Shown here in pieces: positions 32,264 to 43,324 of a stretch of DNA of 64,000 bases; the stretch's first letter is position 1; the number at the start of each line of letters is the position of its first letter. The DNA comes from Daphnia pulex (Eukaryota > Arthropoda > Branchiopoda > Diplostraca > Daphniidae), in assembly GCF_021134715.1 (NCBI RefSeq), contig NC_060021.1, forward strand, positions 3,038,001 to 3,102,000, in the 5' to 3' direction. The translations under genes and the position numbers were made by a program. The notes beneath the pieces are model-generated. The model did not search any database and was not told the origin of the DNA. It was given only the letters and a program-made list of their open reading frames with translations.

Positions 32264-32763
32264 TTAATAACCACCGCCGTAACCCCCGTATCCTTGGTTA
32301 TATCCGCCGTACCCCTGATTGTATCCGCTGTATCCGTATCCTTGGTTTTCGTACCCTCCGTATCCTTGGTTACCATAGCCTCCGTATCCTTGGTTATCAT
32401 AGCCTCCATGCTGTTGACCTGTTGATCACGATATCGAAACCATCATGATCCATCGTTGAACGTTTAAATCATTCATTAATAGTTTACCGTAGCCTCCACC
32501 TCCTAGGAGTCCACTGAAGAGGCCGCGTCGTTGGCGATTCTCATGGGAGGCGCCATCGACGACGATTGCGGCCACAACGGCCAGCAGGACGCAAAGACTC
32601 AGACTCTGGAATGTCATGGGGAAAATCAAAAGTTCAGCGTCATGCGACACAAATGATTCAAGAATGAAACAGACAAACAACGACTAATCTATATACAATT
32701 CCGTTATGATATTTAAGTGTTGGATATAGCTAATATTTAGCTTACCAGGGTAGTACAATTCAT
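32264..32763 (-). CDS. secreted Gly/Tyr-rich peptide, unit 2
   Basis: Exons 32746-32763, 32488-32605 and 32264-32418. No difference from the unit 1 copy was noticed. TATA box at 32822-32829. Two intact identical copies suggest dosage of this peptide may matter, or that the duplication is simply too recent to have diverged. Confidence 0.75.
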
Positions 32764-34769
32764 GTTGGTTGGTTGGTTGCAGACTTTGTCGACTGATGTC
32801 CACTCCGGTCTCAGCTAAAAGCTTTTATACTTTGCGGACCAAAGCAGCAGTGTGGTGGCGGATGACAGAATATATAACTAATCAGAGAATAACATGGTGC
32901 GGGTGCCGCAATTTGCTGCAGCGCGGGATTGCCAACGAAGACACAAAATGTAACAATGCATCGGAAGAGAAAGTTCCTTATTCTTCTACACACTGAAGTC
33001 AATCCAGTATTGACAACCAAGAACCCAAAAACAGCATTTATTACATCATCTAACGTTTGCCTGAATTACGGTAATCAGACCCCGATGACGCAATACGTAT
33101 GTACACCTGAATTTCTCACTTTTTCTCAAATTTCTTTTCAGTTCAGAAACCAAACGGATTTCTCACTTGTGCAGACAATGTAAAAAGAAAACTAAATGAC
33201 GTAAACTTGGGTTTGGGTTAACCAAATCAGATTGCGCCATTTATGTGCAATTTTGTTGCGTGTATATGTATAATGTCAGCAGTCATTAAAACGAAATCAA
33301 AACACAAAAATGGACAAACGAATGGGCTATTTTCCTTCTCCGCCATTAACAGAAAAACGCAGAAAAGGTTGGCTGTTTGTTTGTGCTGAGGAGCTCAATG
33401 AACTTCGATGAACTTATTGTTGTTATTATTGTCGAAAAAGCATTTTGGGTAATCCCACAATTGGACTCCACGCCAAACCGCATAATCTAATTGACTCAAG
33501 ACATTCCTTCTCTAAAATTACCACGCAACATGTGAAACGTAATTACGTAACCAAAATTCACTTGCTGTTTCGTCTTCAATGTCGCAAAGTAGGCTATACG
33601 TTATATAATACACCGTGCTTACACACAGTATTATGTAGTGAACGGTAGTGAACTGGCATAAACATTTTATTGGCGTTCATACGATCGCAGCATAGTCAAA
33701 GCTATTATAATGCGCCTTTATTTATGTCTGTTGGGAAAATATAGTTCATTTTGATTGCGGGAGTCAAATAATCAATTTTTTTTTCGTAACAACTTTTTTT
33801 CTTCAAGTTTGCAACAATATTAAAAATTCTTCAATCTGAGTTATTCAATCAATAAACATTTTACATGTATGGAGGTGAAAAGAGCAGCTCGGGAAAACTC
33901 AATGCCGCGGCCCGTGCTTATTTCTCCGTGATTATAAGGAGGCAAATTTTGAGCCCGTTGCATAACTTTAGTGTGTGCTGTTGTTGTTGTCTGACATTCA
34001 TTTGTTTATAACATTTTGATTTTTGTATGAATACAAATCCATTAATTAAATGTTTTATTTTATGTTTGATGAATAGCTTTTATACGGAAGATAAATAAAC
34101 ATTTCGATTTTCCAACTGACGATGATGTTGACCAGTCGTAAATTTATCCATCCGATGAAGACATTTAAATTTAATTCCTCTTATTTGGGATGACAAGATG
34201 ATTTTCCCTTTATTATTTGCCCATTGACCACTAAATCTTCTTTTATGTGACCGCATGATTGGCAGCGAAACACAACAAAAAAAGAGACGTCGTAAACTCG
34301 AAATGCCAAAATCACTCTGCCGAATCGACGTTTATTTTATTTCTATTTCAGCTTGCAATGTGGCAAATTATTTTCATGGCGACATCATTCAACGAAAATG
34401 GTTCGTGTCGTCAGCGTTGGTTACATCTGAGACAAGAGAGACACAACTTGCAGTATAAGAACTAAAGGCTATACAGTACATATAAGGTCTAACTTAATTA
34501 CAACTCAAATTATCATGCACATTATTTATCTACGATTGATAATTCCTTTTATAGCCTATGGCCTGTAGCCACTTTAGAATCAAGATTCTTTCAAAAAATT
34601 AATTCAACAAGTAAATTTAATCAATAAAAAAATTCGGGGACGAAACAAGAAAGCAAAACGCGCACAAGTAAAAGAATATTTCAATTTTATTTGACTGCTT
34701 ATTATCAGAATCAAGATAGTTGATTTTTAAAGTTTAATCATATTCGACATCTTTACGAGACTTTGTTCT

Positions 34770-35882
34770 TTACAGCTGGTGCGGTGGCCACCAGGTGTAA
34801 TCGTATTCAGTGGTCCGGATTCCACCTTCGTACAAGTAATGCGGATAGGCAGTACAACTCATGTGATGGAGAGGATTCGTTCCCTCGCAAGGTGTGCAAT
34901 GTCTTCTGTTCGGTGTCCCGGCTTTGTCGATCCAAAAACTGAGTGCCCTTTGGTTGATCTGAAGCGGAATGTATTCATCGTAACGCAGTCCCCACTTCCA
35001 CATGTCCACGTCCGTTTCAAAATACTTCTGAAATTGTTCTTCTTTGGCGGAATGATGGGCTCGGCGGCGGATGTCTTCCGGAAACCAGTAGCGATTCCCA
35101 CGGTCATTCAGTGCGTAAATGTGGTTCATGTTGTTACTCGGTTCGTTGACATATTTTTCATTGACGAATCTCGTCGCCTTGGGAATTTCTTTGTTCGAGT
35201 CGAGATCGTTTTCCACAATGCAGCGCAAGTAATGGTAACGATCCTTGCAAACGGTGCACACACGTCTAATGTCGTGTATGCAGTTGCGGACGGTGAAAGC
35301 ATTCGCCCACCACTCGATGCTGAACTCCATCAGTTGAAGAGCAACTTGCAGACGTTCGTAAGAATTCACGGGATGTCGTGTTATCAGATCGAAGGCTCTT
35401 GTGTTGGTCATTTCGGGTTCTGTCAATGGACGAATTTCAGTTGGAGGCTGCGCCTGACAAACGAATGGTTGGCAATTTGACGTGGTACACGGAGGATGCG
35501 TCGGACAGGGTCTGCAAGTCTGAGCTGGACTATTGGGGCAAGGCAAAGCGGCTATCGGCGGACAAGTTGGTGGGGATGTACAAGGTGGCAAATTGCTTGG
35601 TGGTGCTGGGCAGCTGGTTGCTGGAGCCGGTGGCAGGCAAATTATTTCGGTTTCTACACCAGTTGGAATGCAGAAATTATAATAAACAATCAGTCCTGTA
35701 GCCGTCATCAAAATGAAACCGATGAAAACAAAAAGGAGAAAAAACCACTTCTGACGGGACATGCATGAGCAGTTGCTTGCCCTGCCGTTTGCTAGAGACG
35801 CCATTTTTATTGAGTTTAAATGCGTGTACTTTTCAGCAGCTGCCAATGCCCTTAAGTAGACTCGGAGGTTCGAGAGTGACAT
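34770..35882 (-). CDS. type II membrane protein with Pro/Cys-rich stalk, unit 3
   Basis: The third copy, sharing the Ile variant of unit 2. It has one further nearby change (CAG to CTG on the plus strand near 35842) in the codons between the two candidate start sites. Unit 3 retains about 420 bp upstream of this gene before it is truncated at 36306 and lacks both peptide genes. Confidence 0.7.
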   Translation of the reverse strand: MSLSNLRVYLRALAAAEKYTHLNSIKMASLANGRASNCSCMSRQKWFFLLFVFIGFILMTATGLIVYYNFCIPTGVETEIICLPPAPATSCPAPPSNLPPCTSPPTCPPIAALPCPNSPAQTCRPCPTHPPCTTSNCQPFVCQAQPPTEIRPLTEPEMTNTRAFDLITRHPVNSYERLQVALQLMEFSIEWWANAFTVRNCIHDIRRVCTVCKDRYHYLRCIVENDLDSNKEIPKATRFVNEKYVNEPSNNMNHIYALNDRGNRYWFPEDIRRRAHHSAKEEQFQKYFETDVDMWKWGLRYDEYIPLQINQRALSFWIDKAGTPNRRHCTPCEGTNPLHHMSCTAYPHYLYEGGIRTTEYDYTWWPPHQL

Positions 35883-36306
35883 TGGCACTAGAGTTGCCGT
35901 TGCGATTCGACAAATTATGCGTTAAAAATCGGACTTCCTGTCAAATTAATTTTGATTTTCCATATTTGCTTAATTATTCCGACCTTGTTCAACCATTAAT
36001 TTATTGATTTGAGCAACATATAGTTTTATATCTTCAAATTATAAGCAAGTGGTTGTTGCGTTACGAGTTGTGTGTTGTTACGGATTCGAACGCCAGGGGG
36101 CAGAATTGCCCGGCTGAAAATCCTGCAATAACTCGGCAATAACTTAACCGCCATAAAATGTTCTAGCTTTGGGAACGAGGTTTTTTAAAATGGATCCTAA
36201 TACTTGGATTTTGTAGAACCAGCCTAAATATTTTATGCAAACACTTGAAATCAATCCAAATATAATTATAACTCAAATGTTCATGCACATAATCAACGAG
36301 TGATAA

Positions 36307-37330
36307 TCCATATATAATAAAAGAACAAGCTTTTGGGGGAGGAGCCTGTGTCTGTCACGGATAATGTCACGGATAATGTCACGAACATTTTGGGGGAGGA
36401 GCTTATTCATGCCCAGACATGCCCAAACATGCAAATCACCACCAGATGTCTATAGCATCGTAGTGATGACGAAATCTTCAAGTAAGTTAGTCACTGGGCA
36501 GATTTCCCACGGTAAAATCTAATACGGGCAGATGATTAAGCTACAGAAATGCGAATACCAAAAGAGTTCGAATTTACGCTAGACCAAAGTTCCCCGGATT
36601 TGAACGGGGCTCAGGTTGCTCGTCCATATATAATAAAACAGCAAGCTTTTGGGGGAGGAGCCTGTGTCTGTCACGGATAATGTCACGGATAATGTCACGA
36701 ACATTTTGGGGGAGGAGCTTATTCATGTCTCAAGGGGGAGGAGCTTATCCTGCCCAAACATGCCCAAAAAAATCACCACCAGATGTCGTCGCCGTGATGA
36801 CGCAATATTTGATGACGCAACAACCAGCATCACCACCAGATGTCTATAGCATCGCAGTGATAACGAAATCTTCAAGTAAGGTACTGACTGGGCAGATTTC
36901 CCACGATGAAATCTTTAACGGGCAGATGATTAAGCTACAGAAAAGCGAATAGCAAAACATTCCGACTTTACGCTAGACAAAAGTTCCCCGGATTTGAACG
37001 GGGCTCAGTCTCTAGTCCATATATAATAAAAGAACAAGCTTTTTGGGGGAGGGGCTTATTCATGTGTCAACAATGTGTCAACACAGGCTCCTCCCCCAAA
37101 ATGGAACATGCCCAAACATGCCCAACACCAGATGCCGTCGCCGTGATGACGCAATCTTCAACAACCAGCATCACCACCAGATGTCTCGCCGTGATGACGA
37201 AATCTTCAAGTAAGGTACTGGGCAGATTTCCCACGTTACAATCTATTACGGGCAGATGATTAAGGTACAGAAAAGCGAATAGCAAAAGAGTCCAACTTTA
37301 CGCTAGACCAAAGTACCCCGGATTTGAACG
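36307..37330 (+). mobile_element. head-to-tail array of three Helitron-like repeats
   Basis: Units 36307-36622, 36623-37015 and 37016 to about 37330. Each starts TCCATATATAATAAAA. The first two end with the palindrome CCCCGGATTTGAACGGGG, then CTCAGG or CTCAGT, then CTCG or CTAG, followed immediately by T and the next unit. A 5' TC, a 3' GC hairpin, a terminal CTAG and insertion between A and T (GATAA|T) are Helitron-type features. The third unit has lost its 3' end. There is no coding capacity, so this is a non-autonomous family. The same family is nested at 19475-20310. Confidence 0.55.
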
Positions 37331-37494
37331 GATTGCCGTTCTTATCCTGTCTTTTTTCTCTGTTAGCTCTAGCTGCGAGTTAGCTGTACCAATCCATCCA
37401 TTCGATGTTTTTAAAAAATTCGCGCAACCTAATCAGAAACTTTATACATCTCCTACATCTAGCGATAAAGAATGAAACCCCACCGCAGATTTTA

Positions 37495-37870
37495 TTATAG
37501 CCGTTCTAGTGTCGCAATAGTTTTTCCCGTTCTAGTTTCGTCGCTTAAATATTGACGTTCTAGAGTCGGGTGGGCGTTCTAGTGACGCATTCGAAATACA
37601 TCTAGCGGCAAAGAATCATTCCCCAAGTTCTTATGTCGCTAAATCCGTTCTACTGTCGCAGAGAAATTTAGAGATTTTCCGTCCTATTGTCGTTACTTAA
37701 ATGTGGACGTTCTAGTGTCGCAGCGGAATTTAGAGGTTTTTCCGTTCTAATGTCGTGGCTAAAATGTGGACGTTCTAGTGTCGGAAGGACGTTCTAGTGT
37801 CGCGTTCTAGTGACGCATTCGATTAGTCCTTGTGGTTATTAGTCCCAATGTCGCTATCCCGTTCTACGCA
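37495..37870 (+). repeat. degenerate minisatellite of a CGTTCTAGTGTCG motif
   Basis: About ten occurrences of a 13-15 bp core CGTTCTAGTGTCG and close variants, at irregular 15-65 bp spacing, with longer shared blocks between some copies (AAATTTAGAG, AAATGTGGACGTTC). No frame is maintained. Confidence 0.6.
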
Positions 37871-39060
37871 GGATACTCGTAAGAACCACCTAGCGGCTGT
37901 CCGAGTTTCCGTGCAGGATACTGTACCTTCGACATATGGCAACTATATTTCGACTGGTGCGAGAATACGTCGACACAGTGTATATGCTTAACTACTTCGA
38001 CAATTAGTTTTTAAGTTTAGGTTAAGGTAGTTAAGGTTAGGTTAGATTAGGTTAGGTCGAAGTATCTACGCTATATATCTGTTGTCGAAATATTTTCGCA
38101 CCATTGTGGAAATATAGTTGCTAGCTGTTGAAGGCGCGTTAAATGGGTGTCCAATTTAAGTTTTGTTAGATGAACATTGTCAATATCACGACCCGATTTC
38201 TTTTCTTTTTGTTTCACTTTCACCTTCTTTCTCATTTCCTTATCTTCCTTCGTGTCAATGAATGGAGTGTGGATTTGAAGAATATGTACGAAGTTGTGTG
38301 TGCGTGATTTGTTTGAATGTCTGAATAAGATTTCTTAAACCAAAACTATAGCTACCATCATTTGTTTGTCTTTTTATTATTTAACATTTTTGGCAAGTAA
38401 TATACTCACTCAACAGTAATATAAGGCATTTCACATTGAACATACTGTAATTAAATTCGTTTTTTACTTTGGTGTGCCTGTTATAAATTTCAGATAAACA
38501 GAATAAACGACGATTGGGTGAGGGAATTGAAATGTTCAAACGACTTTGACAAAAAACGAGGTTCAGATTATAAGTAAAAAATTATTATAAGTAATAATTA
38601 AATAAGTAAATTCCGATAAAGATAAACTCAGAAATTAATAAGCCAAATGCAACTCCCAACTTGCAAACCAACTTTCATTAACTTGTTCTTCTTCATTTTC
38701 AAATTTTTTACTCTCGTGTGATTTAGCAGACGAACCAACAGGATCCAATAGGAAATTAGGAACCCTCTATCTTTTACACAACGACCAGCCAAAAAGCGGA
38801 GGATATTAAAACAAAAATTAAATATTTCTGTAAAATAATTTATTATAAGTTTAATTGGAGGCGAAGGTTGGATAAATCACCCGGCACCACACCAATTGTG
38901 CGCAGCCAATTTATTCTGTGTTTGAAGCGAAATATTTCTAGTAAATAGTAGGAAAAAAATAAAAAATGACTAGGGCCTTCGCTAATCGCTATTATTATTT
39001 TAAATTTAGCAAACGGAAAGAATTTATTTATTTGCAATAGGCCTAGCCCTTTTCATCTTC
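37861..39060. repeat. direct repeat copy 1 with TTAGG-like tract and gene remnant
   Basis: It starts GTTCTACGCAGGATACTCGT and matches 46798-49090 in order with substitutions and gaps. It includes a GTTAAGGTTAGGTTAGATTAGG tract (about 38018-38066) resembling the arthropod telomere repeat TTAGG. The end of the copy (complement of about 38843-38960) is a broken fragment of the membrane gene in copy 2; about 850 bp of gene are missing. Confidence 0.7.
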
Positions 39061-39302
39061 TTCTGTATTATAGTGTCATCTCTGAATCCCAGATGGTATT
39101 GTAAAGTAACTCCCAAAAGCAACACTAGATAGAGCTTTTGACAATTCTCGTCGTCTGCTTATTGCTTTTTATATTGTTCTCGTGGTTTGTCTTGCACAGT
39201 TGCACATGGCCTTTTCTTCTTCGTAGTTTCAGTTTTTTGCTTGTCAAGGTGCAGTTTTTACAGATTTTATAAGTATTTTCAAATAAAAAAAAGGGAGCAA
39301 GG

Positions 39303-40785
39303 ATGGAGGACCATGTTGAGGACAAGAAAAAGGCCCACCGGGAACGCCGTGCTGGTACATAACTTTTCGGATTACAGTATTTGAAGATTAAAACATTTAA
39401 CGATGGTAAAAATTTGTAGGGCGCAAAGCGGACAAGAAAAAAGTCAAGGATCCGCACGTTCAAGAAATGGATGCCCGTCAGCGTAACCCCAAGGCTTTTG
39501 CTATCCAGTCAGTAGCCAAGGCTCAGAAACATTTTCACAGGTAAATCGCTTGGTTCATCAAAGATCAATCAAAGCTTGCATGAAGTCTCTTTCAGAGCCG
39601 GCAATATTTTTGTTCCCTCGTTGTTAACAATTTCAATTTTTTTCAGGGCCCAAGATTTGGAAACGAAAAAGCAGCATATTCCATTAGTAGACAGGACTCC
39701 ATTAGAACCCCCACCGATCATGGTAGCCATTGTTTGCCCACTCAAAGTTGGAAAAACCACTCTACTCCAAGCTCTAATAAAAAACTTTACACGACAGAAT
39801 ATCACATCCATACAGGGGCCCGTAACCATCGTCACGGGTAATGCGTTATCCGTTAATTTTTTACAATATTGAATCTAAAACTTATTATTTTTCTTGAAAA
39901 ATCTAGGTAAAAAACGAAGGGTGACTTTTATGGAATGCAATAACGACATCAACTCAATGATAGACATCGCGAAAGTGGCTGACCTTGTTCTGCTTTTGAC
40001 TGATGCTTCGTTTGGCTTTGAAATGGAAATTTTTGAATTTCTCAACATCTGTCAGGTAAGATTTACTGAAGCATACTCCTCGTGTTCAAAATTTATGATC
40101 TCGAACGATTACCAGGTGCATGGATTCCCCCGAGTAATGGGCGTTCTGACTCATCTGGACATGTTCAAGAATAACAAACAACTGAAAAAAAACTAAAAAA
40201 GTTTTGAAGCACAGATTTTGAACAGAAGTTTACCAGGGAGCGAAATTGTTTTACCTTTCTGGTCAACTCCACGGAACCTACCCTAAAAACGAGATCAAGA
40301 ACCTCGGCCGCTTTATCTCGGTCATGAAATTCCTACCTCTGTTGTGGAGATCGACTCATCCTTACGTCTTGGTGGACCGATTGGAAGACATGACACCTCC
40401 CAGTCGATTACACGAGAATCTCAAATACAATCGGGACATCTGCCTTTACGGTTTCGTGCGTGGTGTCCACTTGAGAAAACACTGCCCCATCCACATCCCA
40501 GGCTGTGGTGATTTCCGCCTTAAAGATGTTTCTTTTCTTCCCGATCCTTGCCTTTTACCGGATAAATTGAAAAAACGTTCGCTTGTCGAAAAAGAGAAGC
40601 TGATCTATGCCCCCATGTCTGGGGTGGGCGGTATCATCTACGACAAGGATTCCATCTACATTGAGCTTGGCGGCAGTCACTCGCACTCCAAACAGGATGG
40701 CCCTACAAATCCTAAATCAGAGATGATCTCGTCGCTGATGAAGTTGCAAAGGACGCTGGATGTACAGATGTCTGAATCAAAAGTA
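39303..40785 (+). pseudogene. BMS1: BMS1 (40S ribosome-biogenesis GTPase) 5' fragment, pseudogene
   Basis: Exons 39303-39354, 39420-39540, 39647-39837, 39907-40055 and 40116 to about 40785, all with usable GT-AG sites, encode the N-terminal GTPase half of BMS1. Matches include KADKKKVKDPH, the P-loop region and the YVLVDRLEDMTPP, IHIPGCGDF and YIELGGSHSHSK blocks. BMS1 is a ~1100-residue nucleolar protein, so more than half is absent. Lesions: the first P-loop Gly is Cys (IVCPLKVGKTT), an extra A in an A-run near 40185 shifts the frame, and a Trp codon has become TGA near 40218. Intact introns show a DNA-level duplication, not a retrocopy. It ends where WAP-domain coding begins. Confidence 0.8.
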
Positions 40786-40829
40786 GAAGGACCTACTCTG
40801 ACTCGGGCGGAAATTTTGGCTGCCCGATT

Positions 40830-43324
40830 TTGGCTGCCCGATTCCATTAAGAAACCCGTTCGGCTGCCCAGCTGACACCAAGGCCGTCATTGAATGCTCG
40901 TCTGACTCGGACTGTTCCGGCCGGGCCAAGTGCTGCTCCAACGGATGCAGTTCCACCTGCACCTCCCCCGAAGGTCCGTTTAATTGGAAATTATTTAAAG
41001 TTAATCGAATTAAATTTAATCCAATTAAATGGAATTTTTTTTAAATTAACAAAACAGAAGTTCCGGCCCGTTGATGATGTCCATCTCTCTGCCCGTCTGC
41101 ACCCTGAAGGGCGACTATGCCCGGGAGCAGAGCCAGGGCGAGTTCAGCTGGTGCGTAGACACGACCGGCCAGCCCATCGACGACTCCTTCACCCGCGGAT
41201 CGGTCCGCTGCTCGCCTAACGGGACCGTCCTGGAGCAACGGGCCCTGGGTCCCATCTGCCCCGACCCGAGCGTCCAGCCAACCGCCTGCCGGGACGAGTG
41301 CCTCCACGTCCGCTGCCCGTTCATCCCGGACGCCATCTGCGTGGCCGATCCTTGCGACGACTGCAAGGTGGCCTTCATCGACGAACAGGGCCAGCGGCTT
41401 GAGTGCACCGATCGCTGCAGCCAGCCGGCCGAGACGGGCCTTTGTTGGGCCCTTTTCCCCCGCTACTTTTACAACGTTTCTTCCCGATCCTGCGAGGAAT
41501 TCATTTCCGGCGGATGCGAAGGCAACGAAAATAATTTCGAATCCGTCCAGGAGTGCAGCCAACACTGCGAGAAACCAGGTAGAAAATTCAATTGACTTTA
41601 ATTCATTTGACTTTAATTCAATTAACTTAATTCACAAATTTTTTTGTTTCATTAAAAATTTTTGTTTTATTATTTTTAATAGTGAACGTGTGTGAATTGC
41701 CCAAGGAGCCGGGCATGTGCCGGGCGAATTTCCCTCGCTGGGCTTATAATCCGGAGACTCAGCTGTGCGAGAAATTCTCGTTCGGCGGATGCGGAGGCAA
41801 CGCCAACAACTTTCACAGTTACCAGCAGTGCGCCAGCCGCTGCCCGGACTTGGTCCTCTGCCCGCAGCAGTCGCCGATGCTGGGCGAGATCAAGTCGTGC
41901 AGCCGTAACGAGGCCTGCGCCGGACAGACGTGCGCCAACCACCCGGAAGCTGCTTGCTCCGTCGATCCCTGCACCTGTCAGGCCGTCTTTGTCGGCGCAG
42001 ACGGACAGGCCGTCAAGTGCCTGGCTCAAGTCGAGCCGGCCGTCCTCCAAGCCGAGCCCCGCCACGCCTTCCACGACGTCCAGCCGGAAGTCAAAGAGTC
42101 GACGACAACAACAACCACGACAACAACTACCACCACCAGCCCAACAACCACCACAACAACAACGACGGAAGCCCCAACAACAACGACAACAACTACAAAA
42201 ACAGTGGGTCTATCTCCTGCCCAGCAGCGCGGTAAATCGCTGGCCCATCCGCACTACACCCGGTGCCAGAAGATGCGGCAGACGCAACTGAAGGAAGGCG
42301 GTGGCGGCCAGAGCGGCGAATTGATTCCGGAATGCGACCACCTGGGCCGGTTCCAGCCGATCCAGTGCCTGCCGGCCAAGTCCAACAGCGGCCAAGTCAG
42401 CTGCTGGTGCGTCGACGAAGCCGGAAATCAGGTGGCCAACACCACCCAGTTCCTCCCCGGAGACATGCCGTAAGTGTCCAGCAACAACAACCAAATTATG
42501 ACGAAATTTTTAAAAAATTTGGTCCGTCCGATCAGGTCTGGTGCCAGTGATGGTCGTGGCGATGACCCTGGGATTCCCGGCCATGGACCACGCCCAGGAG
42601 CAAATGGAGAAGGAAGTGCGTCAGCAGGTGGGCGAGATCCTCAACGGCCTGTCGGCCCGCACCATGGAGTCGACCCTCCAGGTCAAATCCCGGCAGGACG
42701 GAACGGTCCTGACCTTCACGCTGGTCGGCGACAACAAGATCGACGTCGCCTCCCACCTCGAGGATATGGTACCATCTTTTCTAATTCATTTCAAAATGAT
42801 TTGATTAATATGATTGGCAATAATCATTTGGGTGACAGGTGAAATCGGGCCACTTTGCGCTGGAAATGGACGGGCACACGATGCCCTCCGACAGCACGTC
42901 GTCGAAATTCTACCACAAACTCGACTCGACTCATCTCAGAGTGGCCGCCACTAAAGAGGAGAGCAGCGACCTGCTGTACCGCAGCCTGGAAACGCGGGAA
43001 ATTCTAGCCCAGGCCCTGGACATCGAGGCCCCTTACCTGGCCATTATTGTCGTTTTGTCGGTGCTGGCCAGCATTCTGGTTTGCGGGTTCATCATCGGAC
43101 TGGTCCTCCATCGCCGCCGCACCACCGGCGCCTACCCGAAAGATTCCAGCTCGACGCTGGCCTCGCCGCCCAAGCCCAGCAAAGGCGGCTCCGACAAGTC
43201 GGACGTCGTGCCCAGGGGTTTCCCGCGCGTCGGAATCAATCCGTCCGACGTCGTCCAGATGCCCCAGCTCTCGCCCACCGTGCCCAGGAGCAAACGACAG
43301 ACCCGCAACGCCGAGGCTTGGTGA
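40830..43324 (+). CDS. type I membrane protein with WAP, thyroglobulin-1 and two Kunitz domains
   Basis: Exons about 40830-40973, 41070-41578, 41683-42472, 42535-42768 and 42840-43324. Domain order: partial WAP four-disulfide core; the end of a thyroglobulin-1 repeat (FSWCVD); a Cys-rich linker module; Kunitz 1 (P1 Trp); Kunitz 2 (P1 Arg); a second copy of the Cys-rich module; a Thr-rich stalk of about 40 residues; a full thyroglobulin-1 repeat (QCLPA..CWCVD); a juxtamembrane region; a transmembrane helix ([24 protein letters not shown]); and a cytosolic Pro/Ser-rich tail. Likely a cell-surface protease inhibitor of the testican/papilin style. The true start and signal peptide are missing, and the junction near 42472-42535 is out of phase in the protein-like frame, so the gene may be truncated or decaying. 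Codon use is GC-rich relative to the surroundings. Confidence 0.65.

Larger units (their letters stand above)
23646..36306. repeat. 5.56 kb tandem segmental array (two full units plus a truncated third)
   Basis: Units begin at 23646, 29207 and 34770 (steps 5561 and 5563; the extra 2 bp is a TA near 34470). They are almost identical. I noticed a G/A change 45 bp into unit 1 versus units 2 and 3, and a CAG/CTG change near 35842. Unit 3 stops at 36306 where a Helitron-like array begins. Each full unit has three minus-strand genes or remnants. High identity means very recent amplification, ongoing homogenisation or an assembly artefact. Confidence 0.9.

Noticed and set aside
29207-35888. Three separate gene families in the array
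   Set aside because: The copies are practically identical, so this is one family amplified in tandem, and an assembly artefact cannot be excluded.
36596-36620. tRNA gene suggested by a T-arm-like palindrome with a TTCAAAT loop
   Set aside because: There is no A box, anticodon arm or acceptor stem. It is the terminal hairpin of the Helitron-like unit.
38018-38066. True telomere
   Set aside because: It is only a short, imperfect TTAGG-like tract, present twice internally within a diverged segmental repeat.
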